Shown: positions 21,691 through 34,130 of the stretch, one piece after another | How the letters are laid out: each line of letters starts with the position of its first letter | Position numbering within the stretch: the stretch's first letter is position 1 | NCBI GenBank assembly: GCA_944470555.2 | Contig: OX104130.1 | Location: forward strand, 78,249,160 to 78,313,159 | Length of the DNA stretch: 64,000 nt | Direction of reading: 5' to 3' | Origin: Heterobilharzia americana | Lineage: Eukaryota > Platyhelminthes > Trematoda > Strigeidida > Schistosomatidae | The notes under the pieces: generated by a model | Databases searched by the model: none | What the model was told of the DNA's origin: nothing | Seen by the model: the letters and a program-made list of their open reading frames with translations, nothing else | Translations under genes and position numbers: made by a program

Positions 21691-22274
21691 TAGTCGAAAA
21701 TAGTCGCATTCATTGAAGCTCTGAAAAGCAGCTAATCATGCAGAATAGAATGAAATAGTTATCTCATGCCTTTTCCAGTGAAGTAATCATGTAGTGATGT
21801 CATGATATCTATGGTGCAAATAATATTGATATAACCAGAAGTGTCAATGGCATTCACATCACTTCAGCTAACCTAACTGTAAACTACTCTTATAATCAGA
21901 AATGAATTTAAGATATCCTGTTTATTCGGAGGTTTTGATTTGGACATCTGATTTTCAAATAAACAATGTTTGGAGGCTATTGTATTTCTTTTGAAAAGAG
22001 ATTGACAAACACTCTTCAAGATATCTTCAACGGTCTTCTGCATGATGTTAATAAGCATTTTTACTCTTCCTTTCTCAATGCTGGTTAAAGTTTGAATATA
22101 CTCCAAATGGTTTGAAGGATGAAGTGTGCCAAATAATAAAGATTTAGTTAAATAACTTCTGAATATAGTAATGCTCCCCAAGGTAATTACTATTCAAATT
22201 TTTCTGAAGAACTGATTCCACGTTAGACTGTTTGCTTGATTTAGCATACAGTAATTAAACATTGATAATTTGGT
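21691..22274. other. Unassigned; minus-strand open frame 21873-22181
   Basis: A minus-strand open frame of about 100 codons starts from TTG, not ATG. Its composition is moderately protein-like ('SIEKGRVKMLINIMQKTVED'). No family is recognised and no clear splice signals or neighbouring exons are seen. It could be an exon of an unseen gene or chance. Confidence 0.2.
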
Positions 22275-22590
22275 TTGTTGTAGCTAGCAGAGGAATCCAG
22301 GATGCGCGTTTCGTCCTACTTGGGACTCGTCAGCTGGGTGCACCTGCATCCCAGTGAATGAGTTTGTTCCCACTGGGACTTGAATCTCGTACACATCACT
22401 TCAAACGCCAAGGCGTTATCTACTATACCACAAAGGAACGTTGGCCACTTTTTGTACAAAAGGGTGGTAGTTATTACTATTTATTGGCACACTTCTAATT
22501 CTTCGTTGTTTTCTTGGATTGAATTGTTTGACCTCTATTGGTATATGGGCTTCGATGCGTATGCCTCGATATTGCCTGAAACTTAATTAA
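22275..22590 (-). mobile_element. Sm-alpha-like SINE, tail-head-hammerhead order
   Basis: In minus orientation a tail block ('CAATATCGAGGCATACGC', 'CCATATACCAATAGAGG') comes first at about 22590-22480. A tRNA-like head follows (A box 'TAGTAGATAACGCCTTGGCG', B-box-like 'GAGATTCAAGTCCC'), and then the hammerhead. This is the order expected of a unit running from one cleavage site to the next, that is, a piece of a tandem array. Confidence 0.8.
22291..22345 (-). ncRNA. Sm-alpha hammerhead ribozyme, intact core
   Basis: Minus strand: helix I CCAG/CTGG with further pairs, CUGACGA, helix II GUCC-CAAGUA-GGAC, GAAA, minimal helix III ACGC/GCAU, and cleavage triplet AUC between 22301 and 22300. All catalytic positions (C3 to A9, G12 to A14, C17) are conserved. 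The very short helix III implies efficient cleavage mainly as a dimer, as known for schistosome and retrozyme hammerheads. This is the best copy of the family here. Confidence 0.9.
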
Positions 22591-24429
22591 TTTGATCCAA
22601 CAAAACAACGGAGAATAGCAAGTATGCCAAAAAATAGTAATAATTAAAGATTGTTTACTGGATCTGATGATCAGCGGGAAGCCCTGCTCAAAATGTCATC
22701 CAGTAAATAATACTGCACCACTGTGAGCCATATAAAATAAATAATCGAACATGGAATGTTGCTCTATAGCATTGCCAAACTCTTACCAGTACATTGCTGA
22801 AAAATGTCATATTCACATTGTAGGGCTGCTAAACATTAATTTCAAAGGAGTTATCTTTAAGGATGGATATTACTCAGAAGACAAGTGAGACCCAGGGAGC
22901 ACTCGCTAGGTGTTTTATCCTCTTTTGAAATTTCCAACAACATATTTTTATGAAGTCATTCACAGTTTAACTCAAGACTATTACATCTCATGGTGGATTT
23001 TCCACTACTTAATGAATGAGATGGAGTCCGTTGGCTAACGCTTATCGACTTTTGTAAATTGACACTGAGGTTAGGTGAATAAATATTCACTGCTCAGTTC
23101 AACCATGCATGGGTTGATAGAAGTAAGCTGCCCAAAATTTTCAAAACAAGCTGGAACAGTTGCGAAGTACTACACTACTTGCTGATATTAATCCTTTACT
23201 TAAACTCATTTAAAAATGACCAAATAAGAAGCACAACCTTTTCAATGTCCTATGAACATTATTTTTTTTTTATTACATCAAAATCACGCGGATAACTTCA
23301 CATTCCTAACTTGTATATCTATTTGGAAGGTATGCTTGACAGATATTAGTTATTTACTAAGCTGTACATTCGTGAATATATGTTTCAGTAGGTAGAATCT
23401 TTCAGAATAGTTTCCTGTCAGGCTTATCCGGTATTACACAATCGCTATTCTATTTCCATAGCCTCTCGTTCAGTTTCCTACTTTGCCATACATTCATCCT
23501 GTTTTACGTAATTATATTTAATTTCATAATCCCCTGTCTATTTTTCCCACTTTAAACACAAATGAGTATTAATTAGCTTCCTTTCGTTATTCAATATATT
23601 TTGCCCCCTGACCGGAAAAAAATTCTGGAACATCCTACTCACTGTAACATATATTGATGAATGTACAGCTGAGTAAATGACTTCATCGAAAAGAAAAATT
23701 TTTCTTCGCTGAAACCATGTCCTGTCTTTTCCTAAGATATTAGTTATTTGGTTGTGAACGTAATATTATTAGCCATTGAGTCATTTAAAAACCAGTGAAC
23801 ATTAACAACTTGGGTTTAGCAATTAGGATGTACTTATATCTTTACTTAACGAATCCAAGACAGTTGAGCTTTAGAAGGAGAATGTAACCATTTGACAGAT
23901 GGTTTTACCGATGATCCTTTCTTTTTAGCTTGAGTCATTTCAAGGTACTAAGTAGATGTCACCCCATATCGTCAATGAACGTCCTTTACATGTTTTGTAT
24001 ATACTATTTAAATGCCTACTAATCCAGTCCACATAGCTTAATGACCTTAAAATATAACTCAAATAATCCTTATAATGATTCAGGTGTCAATGTAATTCCC
24101 ACACGATAACACTTGCACTTTCAGGACATTTCAGGCATTATAACACAATTTACTTTTCAGATTGTTTTAGAACTAATCAGAAAGGGGACAAAATTATGAG
24201 CACTGAAAAACAATTGGTTTCCACAAGATTACACATGACCCAAATCAAATTTGATCTTTTCATAGATTAGACATGATAGCTGACAGTGATGATAGACTGA
24301 AATAACCTTAAGGCGATCGTATCACCCGTATACAGTATATTTTAACATATCTTATCAACAGTTATGCATCACATAACGTTTTCAGGGTAATGGATTTATT
24401 CAATTTCCTAGAAAGTCAGAGTAATGCTG
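22591..24429. other. No supported gene; short repeat at 22670-22755
   Basis: AT-rich. At 22670-22755 a block 'CTGCTCAAAATGTCATCCAG' plus 'TAAATAATACTGCACCACTG' recurs with about 15-20 percent divergence at 36430-36515. Nothing else is recognised. Confidence 0.5.
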
Positions 24430-24730
24430 ATTTTAACGATGAGAAAGCCTGAAGGTCGTAAGACAGTTACTCAACGATGACATTGGATGACGGTTGCGCT
24501 ATATCGTGAGCTAACAGAAGTTGGAAATATGGACCATTGGATTCTGATTTAGTAACTCAACAGTAAAGTGCTGGCTACGGAACCTGAAGGTCGCGGGTTT
24601 GATCCCTGGCAGGGTCGTGGGTGTGCACTGCTGAGGAGTCTCATACTAGTGGGACGAAACAGCTGTCCAGTGCTCCCAGGTTTCCTCTGTTCCTCCAATT
24701 GATGTCAGTCGACTATGAAAAAATTGGAAT
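24430..24730 (+). mobile_element. SINE2 with intact hammerhead
   Basis: In order: an upstream block ('GCGCTATATCGTGAGCTAAC'), a tRNA-like head, the B box 'GGGTTTGATCCCTGGC' (about 24596), the hammerhead (24621-24680), and the tail 'CTCCAATTGATGTCAGTCGA'. The head is somewhat damaged. The order matches Sm-alpha, but the ribozyme helices are unrelated in sequence. Confidence 0.8.
24621..24680 (+). ncRNA. SINE2 hammerhead ribozyme, intact
   Basis: Helix I GCACTG/CAGTGC (6 bp). Core CUGAGGA at 24631-24637. Helix II GUCUCA-UACUAG-UGGGAC (6 pairs, one U-G). GAAA at 24656-24659. Helix III ACAG/CUGU with no loop. Cleavage triplet GUC between 24667 and 24668. Every invariant position of the hammerhead consensus is present. 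This is a structure-based call from the known family consensus, not a measured activity. Confidence 0.85.
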
Positions 24731-25299
24731 TAAGTAGTAATAAATGATTCTTCTGGTTTCGTTTCAGAGAATTGTTATCTTTTATTCGAGGAAAACCTAG
24801 TTGATTTTTGCTACACTCATAAAAGTAGATCAATTTCCGATGAATATTCTTATCAGTTACTTTCCTCTACGATATATTAAGTCGACATGTAACAAACTTC
24901 GACTAACTGGAAAAAAATCATGGAAATTTTTCTCATTTAAGACCAATTATGATACACTTGAGATAATAGATGCCAATAGCTATAAGAGGCTGATGAAAAA
25001 GTATCATTCGATTATTTTGATTTGTCATATGGGATGAACTACAAGACTATTCTTTTTGCTAGAATTTCATTTAGAAACACAATCACGTATTTGCTCAACC
25101 GTTTGTCTTTTTTTGTTCTGTTTGTGCTATTGCCCACTGTCTACATGCAGAAAAACATATAACGTTTAGTTTATCCACCTATTACCTCCTGATCAAAATA
25201 TTCTGCATTTAATCCGTTTGGTAACATCCAGATTTAGATCACTTCGGCTGGAAATGAGAAAAATCGATTTTAACGGTTTTCGAGGATAATTTATCTCAC
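24731..25299. other. No supported gene
   Basis: AT-rich; a 78-codon ORF at 24801-25037 has no recognisable domain. Confidence 0.5.
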
Positions 25300-25515
25300 T
25301 TTTGAAGTTTCTGGAGGTTGGTTGGTTTTAAGGTGGTACTCACCATGGACTAACATTAGTGGAAGATTCTTGAATACGTGAGACAACTGTGAAGCTGTTT
25401 TGTCATAGTATAGAACTTCTGAGCGGCGACAAGGACCAAACCTATCACCGTCAGGTCTCACAGTCAGCAGGTTATCATTCAACCAGTGAGTCGATATACA
25501 ACTGTTCACATTTTC
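25300..25515 (-). mobile_element. SINE2 copy, degenerate
   Basis: The minus strand has a head relic ('ACTCACTGGTTGAATGATAAC', 'AGACCTGACGG') followed by a hammerhead relic with 'AAAACAGCTTCACAGTTG' and the tail 'GTTAGTCCATGGTGAGTACC'. The core is destroyed. Confidence 0.6.
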
Positions 25516-25619
25516 TCCCTATTATTTTAAAATCTACAGATCATCGCAACGTCGAAGCTGAAATACAGTATATTACTCATTACTGACACCGATGAAAATG
25601 AATTTTTAGTAGTACAAAT

Positions 25620-25885
25620 GCGAAACTGTGATCTATCGCCTGAGCAAAGTCGGGTCGTGATGCAGATACTCGCCGATATCATTGAGTGGTGGTTACGCTA
25701 TATCATGAAGTGACAGAAGAGGAAAAATGGGAATCATTACATCCTGACTAAGTGGTTAGTTTAAACACCTGTCTCATTGGTCAATTCACACTAATGAGAA
25801 GCAGGACAGTGGGATGAAATAGATATCAAGTGTTCACAAGTTTCCAGTGGTTCTTTAAACGGTGTTTATCCATGTTGAATGCCAC
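25620..25885 (+). mobile_element. SINE2 copy, degenerate
   Basis: The upstream block ('TTACGCTATATCATGAAGTG') and the A-box relic ('TGACTAAGTGGTTAG') are recognisable. The hammerhead is reduced to 'GACAGTGGGATGAAATAG', and the tail 'GTTTATCCATGTTGAATGCC' follows. Confidence 0.6.
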
Positions 25886-28800
25886 CTGGTAAGTTACCAG
25901 TCCCTACAAATTTGCAAAATAAATTACATTATCTTGAAGACGTGTTAGGTAAACTAGTGTCTTTGGATATCAGAGTCTTTTTTCTCCGTAGTAATACACA
26001 TTATCCAGATTTCTTCATGTTTTATCCAAGAATCAGCCGTATTCTGTCTGTTTGCTTCAACTTTGTAATAGTCAACTCGTTAGTCATTTTCCAAGCCCCA
26101 TCCCCACCTTTTCGTCCTTTATTTTTCTACGTACCATACAGAAATCACAATGGAACTGTCTTCTTCTTATCTAGACTCTGTAATTTCCTAAAGATCAACA
26201 CAGTGAAAGAAAGATCAGTATCTAATGAGAAGAGAACTCCACATGCGAACGATTTCTGCTTTCAACCTTTTTAACTTGGCAATGGAATTAAAAAGCTCAG
26301 TTTGTCCTGTATGAGACTCGTCTACGACATATGGACTTTATTGACTGGTCATATTCCCAGTAAAAGAAACCAGCAATCAAAACCAAAATGAAATTTGATG
26401 CACAGTTGGATCTGTTCAAGTTATCACACTTCACAGCAGTACTTAAAGAATAAAACGATGGGAAAGACTAATATTAAAGTGTGTGTATGAGAGAAAGGAG
26501 ATTTGAAAATTAAGGTATCTCAGAACATTCTAGCTTTACAAGACAACAAAGAATACTTCTGATGAATATATCTGCACCATTTTCGGTATTCCACTAAGAC
26601 TCCACAACCACTGATTTCTATTGTCTCCAGCACCCTTGCCCGGTAGGTCACACCTCCGTACACGGCTCAGCAGAACTCGATAAATGAACGCATCGTTAAT
26701 AACATCAAGTGATTTTCAGTCTCAAAAGTCACAAGTTGACTAAAAAAATTTCTTCAAAATAAAAATTATTCAAAAGTGAATAAGATTTTTTTGGATAACT
26801 AGAAGTGTGTGTATTTTCGAAAGTTTCACTTCAAGTGGTATGTGAATCAGGTTCCTTCTTGTGAAAACAGTCCGTAAATATTAGGGAAAAATCCATCTGC
26901 TTCTGGTTGTAGATTAAACAGAAACTGCCTTCGTCGATATCCCTCTACAATCATCCATAACCTTACACACCCAACAAGATATTTGAGTAGTTGATTTTCA
27001 AAGGGTAAAAGAAATTTGACTAGCACAAAAATAGAAGAACACCTGGTATTCTCTTTTTCATATGTTTCTCTTTCTTCTCAGATTGTTTTTTTAATTTCAC
27101 CGAAGAAATGAAGTAATGTGCTCCAGTATACTTCTTCTGTGTTATAAGGTATATATGTACCTTCTTGCCTCTGTTTTCAATAACTTCAGATCAAAAGAAT
27201 AGTTTTCAAAAGTTCTTTTTCACTCCTTTCAGCATCCCAGTATTTTAATCTAATCCATGGAGATTATTGTCGACTGATACAGACTGATAAACATTTTTTA
27301 TTAGTCAGTTTGATGTTTTGTTTGATAAAGAAACCAACTTTGGTTACTTTGAATTTTTGTATGATAGTCTATTTCATTTCAGTTTTAAGTGGTTAGAATC
27401 ATTTTTAACGTATTTCAGGGATAAAATCATCAAAAGTAGATTTATATATTAACGGAAAAGTTGGTTCATAGTTTGAAACGTTTTTACTAGAAATAACTCA
27501 GGTAAAACTTTAGACAGAACTTATTCCTAGTGTTCATTATGTACAAATGGATCACTGACGATAAATAGTTAGATAACTGTATTTCATCTGTTTTAGTCAT
27601 ATGATTTAGACTTTCCTAAGTTGGAATTTCATGGTTGATTTCTCGCTATATCATATTATCTTTAACGGAAACAAGATATGAGACTAGTTATAATTGAATC
27701 TAAGTTTTTATGCGTACATTTCTGTCTAACATTTTTGGACAGTTTGTTTGAAACTGAAATACATAAATGTTTTCAGGTATGTCTGACTGTTATGTAGCTA
27801 ATAATGGTATATAAATTAAAAAAGAGATAACGAACAGTGAAAAACTGCTTCATCATCAGATGAACCTAATGAGTAGTGTTATTTGATTTATTTAAAAAGA
27901 CATTTAAATAAAGAAATGTTTGATAACACCATTGTTTGACTCCGCCGTAAGATTTTATGTGATCTCCTAGTTCATTACTGTCTAACTAGTGATCCTGAAA
28001 TAACTAAATTTTAAGTAAAGTTAGTTATCGTGTACTATTTTACTTTCTGTGGATGAAATCATCAGTTCAAGTTCTATGAATAATGATGCGTCAAGGACAG
28101 GTATGTATATATAAATCACACTATTTGAATAAATAAGGGAAGTAATCACTAGATTTTTGTATTCTTTTGAATGATCTTAGGGGGACTAACTGTGTAACTC
28201 ATCGAGTTGGTAAACTGTGTGTATGGGATTATTTTCATGAGAAGTCAGTGTTAGAGATGAACTAGAAAAAGTCATGCAGTTCGGAAAACTACTATTAGTC
28301 ACGGATACAACAAAAATATTGTGACCCTATTTGCAATTTAATAATGGCTATGAAACATGAGAATTAAAAAAATTTGGCTGATAAACCAGTAGGACTTTTA
28401 TTTCCTAGACCACACATGAACATATGCCATCTTGATTAGGGAATGAAATGACAAAAGTGCAATTCTCTCAGAGCTAGTATACACCAGACATCAGATTAAG
28501 GTAGATTATACCTTTTCTATGATATACAATGTCTCTTGCAATCTACCTAAATGTGCACGACTTCGCATCTTATCCATTACCGAAGCCATAGGGATCAGTG
28601 CAAGAAAACTAGACCTATATGTTCAGTAGAAATATGTAAATCCACTCTGTTTACCTTGGCCCACAACAGGGTTGACACGTTCTTTATGAACTTTCTTGCC
28701 ACAAACTGTACATTTCAACCTCCTATCCTTTTCTTTCATATCGTCATTATATTAATAAACATTCATTTTCTTATGTTATTAGTTTTATGCCCTTCTTTAT

Positions 28801-29060
28801 TCTTACCGCTACCAGTAGTTATTTTTTCTTTATCGTACTCACATGATTTTCATCCCACCTGATTCATCATTACATAATTATTATTTGACCCATAGTAAAC
28901 AAACACACACAGTAAATGTACATAAATGAATCATTATTTGTAGATTTTATCTCCTCATTTCGTAATTGTTCTGTCAATATCTAATTCATTGCACAACTAA
29001 CAAACTAAACTGATTACCAGTCCACCATTCCTTTCGAATTGATATCTATTCACCCATAAC
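25886..29060. other. Long stretch without supported gene
   Basis: About 3.2 kb of AT-rich sequence. Open frames at 25879-26274 (131 codons, overlapping the SINE tail) and 28551-28862 (103 codons) show no domain or codon pattern that supports a gene. It could be intronic. Confidence 0.45.
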
Positions 29061-29064
29061 ACTA

Positions 29065-29310
29065 AAGCAATAATCGTCAGCTAACAGAAGTTGGAAATAT
29101 GGACCAGTGGATTCTGGCCCAGTGGCTCATAGGTAACACGCTAGTCACGGAACCTGAAGGTCGCAGGTTCGATCCCTGGTGGGCTAGTGGGTGTGCACTG
29201 CTGAGGAGTCTCATACTAGTGGGACGAAACAGCTGTCCAGTACTCCCAGGTTTCCTTTGTTCCTCTAACTGATATCAGTCTACGATGAATAACAACTTGA
29301 AATAATTTTA
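29065..29310 (+). mobile_element. SINE2 with intact hammerhead
   Basis: The clearest SINE2 copy: upstream block 'GTCAGCTAACAGAAGTTGG', A box 'TGGCTCATAGGTAACACGC', B box 'CAGGTTCGATCCCTGGTG' (about 29164), hammerhead, and the tail ending 'TCTACGATGAATAACAAC'. Pol III transcription is likely given good A and B boxes. Confidence 0.85.
29191..29250 (+). ncRNA. SINE2 hammerhead ribozyme, intact core
   Basis: Helix I GCACTG/CAGTAC has one C-A mismatch. CUGAGGA is at 29201-29207, helix II GUCUCA-UACUAG-UGGGAC, GAAA, helix III ACAG/CUGU, and cleavage follows GUC between 29237 and 29238. Confidence 0.82.
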
Positions 29311-30789
29311 CATCATGCCTTATTTTGGCTATTGTATTTCACTTATTCTCATGTATCTGTAATTGTAGCGCCTGAAAAAGTTGTTGAAAACAATTGTTAA
29401 CGGTAATTATTTTTATTCTGAAAAGTTAGTATCTGTCTGCTGCCTGAAGTTCTTCTCCACATTGCTACAGGTAAGTGTTATGCAATGCTTCCAACATGTA
29501 ATTCTATTTTTATTCCTTTCCCATTCTTCACTAAATGCAAGGACTGCTACATTCCCACTTTACTATTTGTATTATGATTTAATCTCATCTGTTCATCCCA
29601 TACTCCTCCCATTTTCCCCATCAAAACTTTTCTACAATATCAAACTAATCATTATCCGTTGAAAGCATCATAATATGTGCTCTACACATGTGCACAGAAT
29701 ATTTATTTCATTATTCATAAACTGCTTAAATTTCATACTAAGTATCAAAATCCAGACTTCTAAAGAAGTTTTATTTGATTTTAAAAAATCTTTTATTGGG
29801 ATTGCCTCAAAAAGACGAAAGAAAATCAGATAAGATTTACATCTTTCTCAGAAAGTTTTAGAGAAAAATGGTTCCATAAATTAAAAAGAAGGATAGTTGT
29901 CTACAGTTTTTACAATCTGTTTTGTGAAGTAAAAAGATACTAATGTGTGTGGGATAGATAACTATTTCCCTGCGCATAAAATGAGCCATTATATTGCTAG
30001 TAGAAAAGAATAGGCGACTATCATCTTATTTTAATTTCATCAAGTTGATGCACTTGTATCCAAGTGAATGGTCATGTTCTTCTTTAACCCATTACCTTTC
30101 AGTTTCTACGCCCCAATGTCAGTGGTATGATGTGTGGATACGTCCAGATAAAACGTTTAAAATTACACCATAGTGATACCTTAAATATTTATTTATGACG
30201 ACGACTGCTTATTTACCTAGAGTGTATTAGTCAATGAAAAATAAAGTGTCAATGCATAAGAAAGGGGCTCACTTTAAATTATCTTGTCAATGATGACTAA
30301 CTGGTTCTAGTTTCTAACCTAAGTTAATAGATTTGTGAATAGAGATGAGCGTTTCCACGACAGAAATCAATAAATCTGCTTAACACAGTAAAAAGCAGCC
30401 TGAATTTTATAGAATGCACTTGATTTTTTAATGTACGTTTATATTCACAAAAGGGGATATGTAACCCCTGAATATAGTCAGTTACATGCATATGAATCAG
30501 TTGCTGGTAGTCCATTTCACCAAGAGCATTAAAAAACACACTGAATGTTTCCAAATTGTGGACACTACTTGCCTGGACAGGAGTATATAACACAATCAAC
30601 TAACAGCAAGTGAAGTGGTTTGAATTTAATAATGTCTTAGTTGAATCATGATTCTTTATTCTGAGTTCTTCGATAATGTCATTCGAGGATTAAATTATTA
30701 CATCCATGGCATAAATGAAGTTGAAATTGGACTTGATTTAGTCACCTCGAAGTCATTTGTTTTTTCATACACTTACTGATAAACCAAAG
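29311..30789. other. No supported gene
   Basis: AT-rich. A 91-codon minus-strand frame at 30324-30599 and a 93-codon plus frame at 29381-29662 have no recognised family. Confidence 0.45.
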
Positions 30790-33383
30790 CTCGCCAGGTT
30801 AACTAGTTCAATAGTTACTAGTCGAACCTTAGCCCGGGTGAAGAGGGAAGGTTGGGTATAAAGCTAGCACCCCTACATAGCAAAACCAGTCCAACCTCTA
30901 CAGAAACTTCAAAGCACGGACAAAACATAAAAACAAACCTATTCCTCACTGGAATTGGAGAGGCGAAATGACGCCAGTTGGTGACTGCCTTCGGGAAGCC
31001 AATTGGCCGGTGTGTCTTCTCTCTCTCGACAAAAGCGAAAGTAAACGTGTCGACATGGAATGTCTGCACCATGTTTGGACCCACAAAGGCAGCCCAGATT
31101 GCCAACGAGATGAGAAGGTATCACACCCAAGTGCTTGGAATTTGCGAAAGCAGATGGAATGGGAGTGGACTCTCCAAACTGTCAACTGGAGAGGAATCAA
31201 TAATCTACTCCGGTCACCCAGACGACAACCACGAGCACACTGAGTCTTGGAGTGGCTATCATGATGTCCTCAAGAGCATCGAAGGCTCTCATGCAGTGGG
31301 AACCAACCTCCTACACGATCAGGATCATGACAGCAAGATTCAACTCAAAAGGAAGAAAGGTCACAATCATACAATGTTATGCACCTACAAATAATGCAGA
31401 GCAAGAGAAAAAGGAGGATTTCTACAGACAAGTGCATTCAACACTGGACAAGATTCCACTGCAGTTGGTGACATCAAAATTCTAATGGGCGACATGAATG
31501 CCAAACTGGGAGGGGACAACAAGGGAAGAGAACTAACCATGGGTCGAGAAGAGCTCGGTGAGGTGATGAACGAGAATGGAGAATTGTTTGCAGAATTCTG
31601 TGCATTCAACGGTTGGAGGTGAGGCAGTGTGTTCAAGCACAAGGATATCCACAAAGCGACATGGATTTCACTAGACACCAGGACACACTCAAAACCAAAT
31701 CGACTTTATCTCAATCTCAAGAAAATGGAGACGCAGTCTACTTGACACAAGGTCAATGAGAGGAGCAGATGTAGGTTCAGACCACTCACTGTCTAGTGCA
31801 AGGAACCTTCCAAATCAAGTGAAAGCCTTCAAGGAAGCTGGTGATAGACCTCAATTCAAGTACGACACTCGGAAACTGAAGGATGAAACTACAAAGGAGA
31901 TCTTCAAGGCAGCCATCAAGACAAAATGGGAGATATCGAGGAACATCCCTGATGAAACTTGTGTGGAAGAACACTGGAAGTCTTTGAAAGCTATGTGAAA
32001 AGAAACCTGCACAGCCGTATTAGGAAGGAAGCTTAAAGAAGATAAGGAATGGATTTCAATGGATACATGGAAGCTGATACAGCAGGGAGAGGAGGATGGT
32101 GAAGCAGAAGATAAACCAGTGCAAGGATGCTCAACGACAAGAGGAACTGAGTACAATGTATGAAACACTGGACAAAGAAGTGAAGAAGAGTGCACGCAAA
32201 GACAAAAGACAATTCTACAAAACACTGGCAAGTGAAGCAGAACAGGCTACTGATAGGAGAGACAGAGACCTGACAACATTATATCAAATAACCAGGTTAT
32301 TATCTGAAAGAGTAGATATCAACACAGATAAAACCAATAAAAGAGGATGAAACAAATCTAATTACGAATGAAGAGAAACAAAGTAAACGATGGGCTAATC
32401 ATTTCAGAAAGCTCTTGAATCGACCATCACCGCCACCTGCACTTCTTCCAGAAATACCTCCAGAAACGGCAGAACTACCAGTGAACACAAGCCCTTCGGT
32501 GAAAGTAAAAATCCTGAATGCCATAAAGCTAATGAGATGCGAGAAAGCAGCAGCACCAGATGGAATCCGGCCAGAAGCACTGAGAACAGTGGACATGCTG
32601 ACACTACTGTTTCAGAGGGTTTGGAGGGGAAAAAAGGTACCTGCTCATTGATTAGAAGGAGGGCTATCTTGTCAAACTCCCAAAGAGGGGAGATCTAAGT
32701 CTTTGCAAAAACTGGCGCGGAATCATGCTCCACCCCTGTTCACCAGAAGCATGAAAAATATTCAGCCGCATCATCCTGAAGAGAATAAAGGATGCACAGC
32801 ATTCAAAACTACCAGCGAAACATGATGGCTGGCTGGATTCAGGAAGTACAAATCATGTGAGGACCACATTGCAACACTTTGTATCATCATAGAACAGAGT
32901 ATAGAATGGAAGCCAACCCTCTACCTCGAGTTCATCAACTTTGAAAAGGCCTTTGACAACATTGATCGAAAAGTAATTTGGCAAAGGCTTCAACACTACG
33001 AAATACCACAAACCTTTATCAATCTCATTCAACAAATATATGAAGACGCCACATGCCAAGTAATCCACAAGTGGAAGCTCAGTGACGACATTAAAGCACA
33101 AAAAGGTGTGAAACAATACTGTCTACTATAACCAATGATATTACTGATTGTAGTGGACTGGATCATGCAACAAACAGTAAGGAGCTGTGAGAAGAGGGGC
33201 ATACGCTGGATTTATGAAAACAACCTACAAGATTTAGATTTCACCAACGATGACTTGTGTCTACTGTCACACAAACTTGAAGATCTACAGGCAAAAACTA
33301 ACAAGTTGACTGAGGAGGCGAAGCAGTGACAACACGACTTCAAGTGAATATAGAGAAGACAGAGGTGATGAAGGTATATAACC

Positions 33384-33415
<32 letters not shown>

Positions 33416-34130
33416 CAACAACAATAATAACAACAAGAAGCTCCAATCACCATCAGTGGGAGAAACTCAAAGGAAGTAGCCTCTCACCTATCCAGTCATA
33501 CCAGCACTGTTTGAACTACAGACGCCACTGGCACACACGAGGATGCCAAAGCCAGACAGGATCGGGAGGGTGGCAAGACAGGCATTCATTAACCTGAAAT
33601 CAGTGTGCAGATATTCTGCACTCCACTCAGCATAAAGCATGAACAGCATCCGGATTTTCAACACCAACGTGAAGTCAGTGCTCCTGTATGTTTGAGAGAC
33701 TCGGTGCGTTATGAAAGGGATTTCCAACAAACTACAGATATTCATCAACAACTGACTATGCTGGCTCATTACTGAATCTCAGATGGCCAGAATAATGGGG
33801 ATAAGCAACATGGAACTCTGGCTGGCTGGCATCAACAACCCAACTGAACAAACATGCAGAAGAAGGAAGTGGAGATGGATTGGATTGGGCATACACTGAG
33901 AAGGCCGACTGGGCATCATACGCCAGGTCAGTGACTCGAGTGTAATGCAGATGGGAAACGACGAGTTGGGTGTCCGAGGTGAGGGTGATATGGAGGAGAT
34001 GGTGTGAGGAGGAAATGAGAGTTTCTGGTTTGTGTTGGAAGTATGTTGAAAATAGTGGAGAGAAGAGAGTGGAGTGGAGACGTGATACTGACTACCTATG
34101 TTCCATTGGAACCCAAGAGACAAATAATAA
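30790..34130 (+). mobile_element. Near-full-length RTE LINE (copy B), decayed
   Basis: Same 5' border as copy A ('TCGCCAGGTTAACTAGTT') and the same 3' end with a TAA-rich tail. Endonuclease motifs survive ('TWNVCTMFG' region near 31050, 'GDMNAKLGG' near 31490, 'GADVGSDHSLS' near 31760), as do RT motifs ('KAAAPDGIRPEAL' near 32540, 'FEKAFDNIDR' near 32940). Motif C is altered to 'FTNDDLCLLS' near 33240. Unlike copy A it has many nonsense codons (for example TGA for Trp near 31997 and TAG near 32653) as well as frameshifts, so it is dead. A CAC/CAA microsatellite lies at about 33380-33440. Confidence 0.87.

Noticed and set aside
20790..21693. Plus-strand ORFs, including poly-Leu/Val stretches
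   Set aside because: They are antisense shadows of the minus-strand RTE fragment; the Leu/Val run is the complement of a CAA/CAC microsatellite. The same applies at 39879-41035 and 33212-34285.
25886..29060. Hidden multi-exon gene
   Set aside because: Open frames of 100-130 codons exist, but none shows conserved motifs, coding composition or consistent splice sites.
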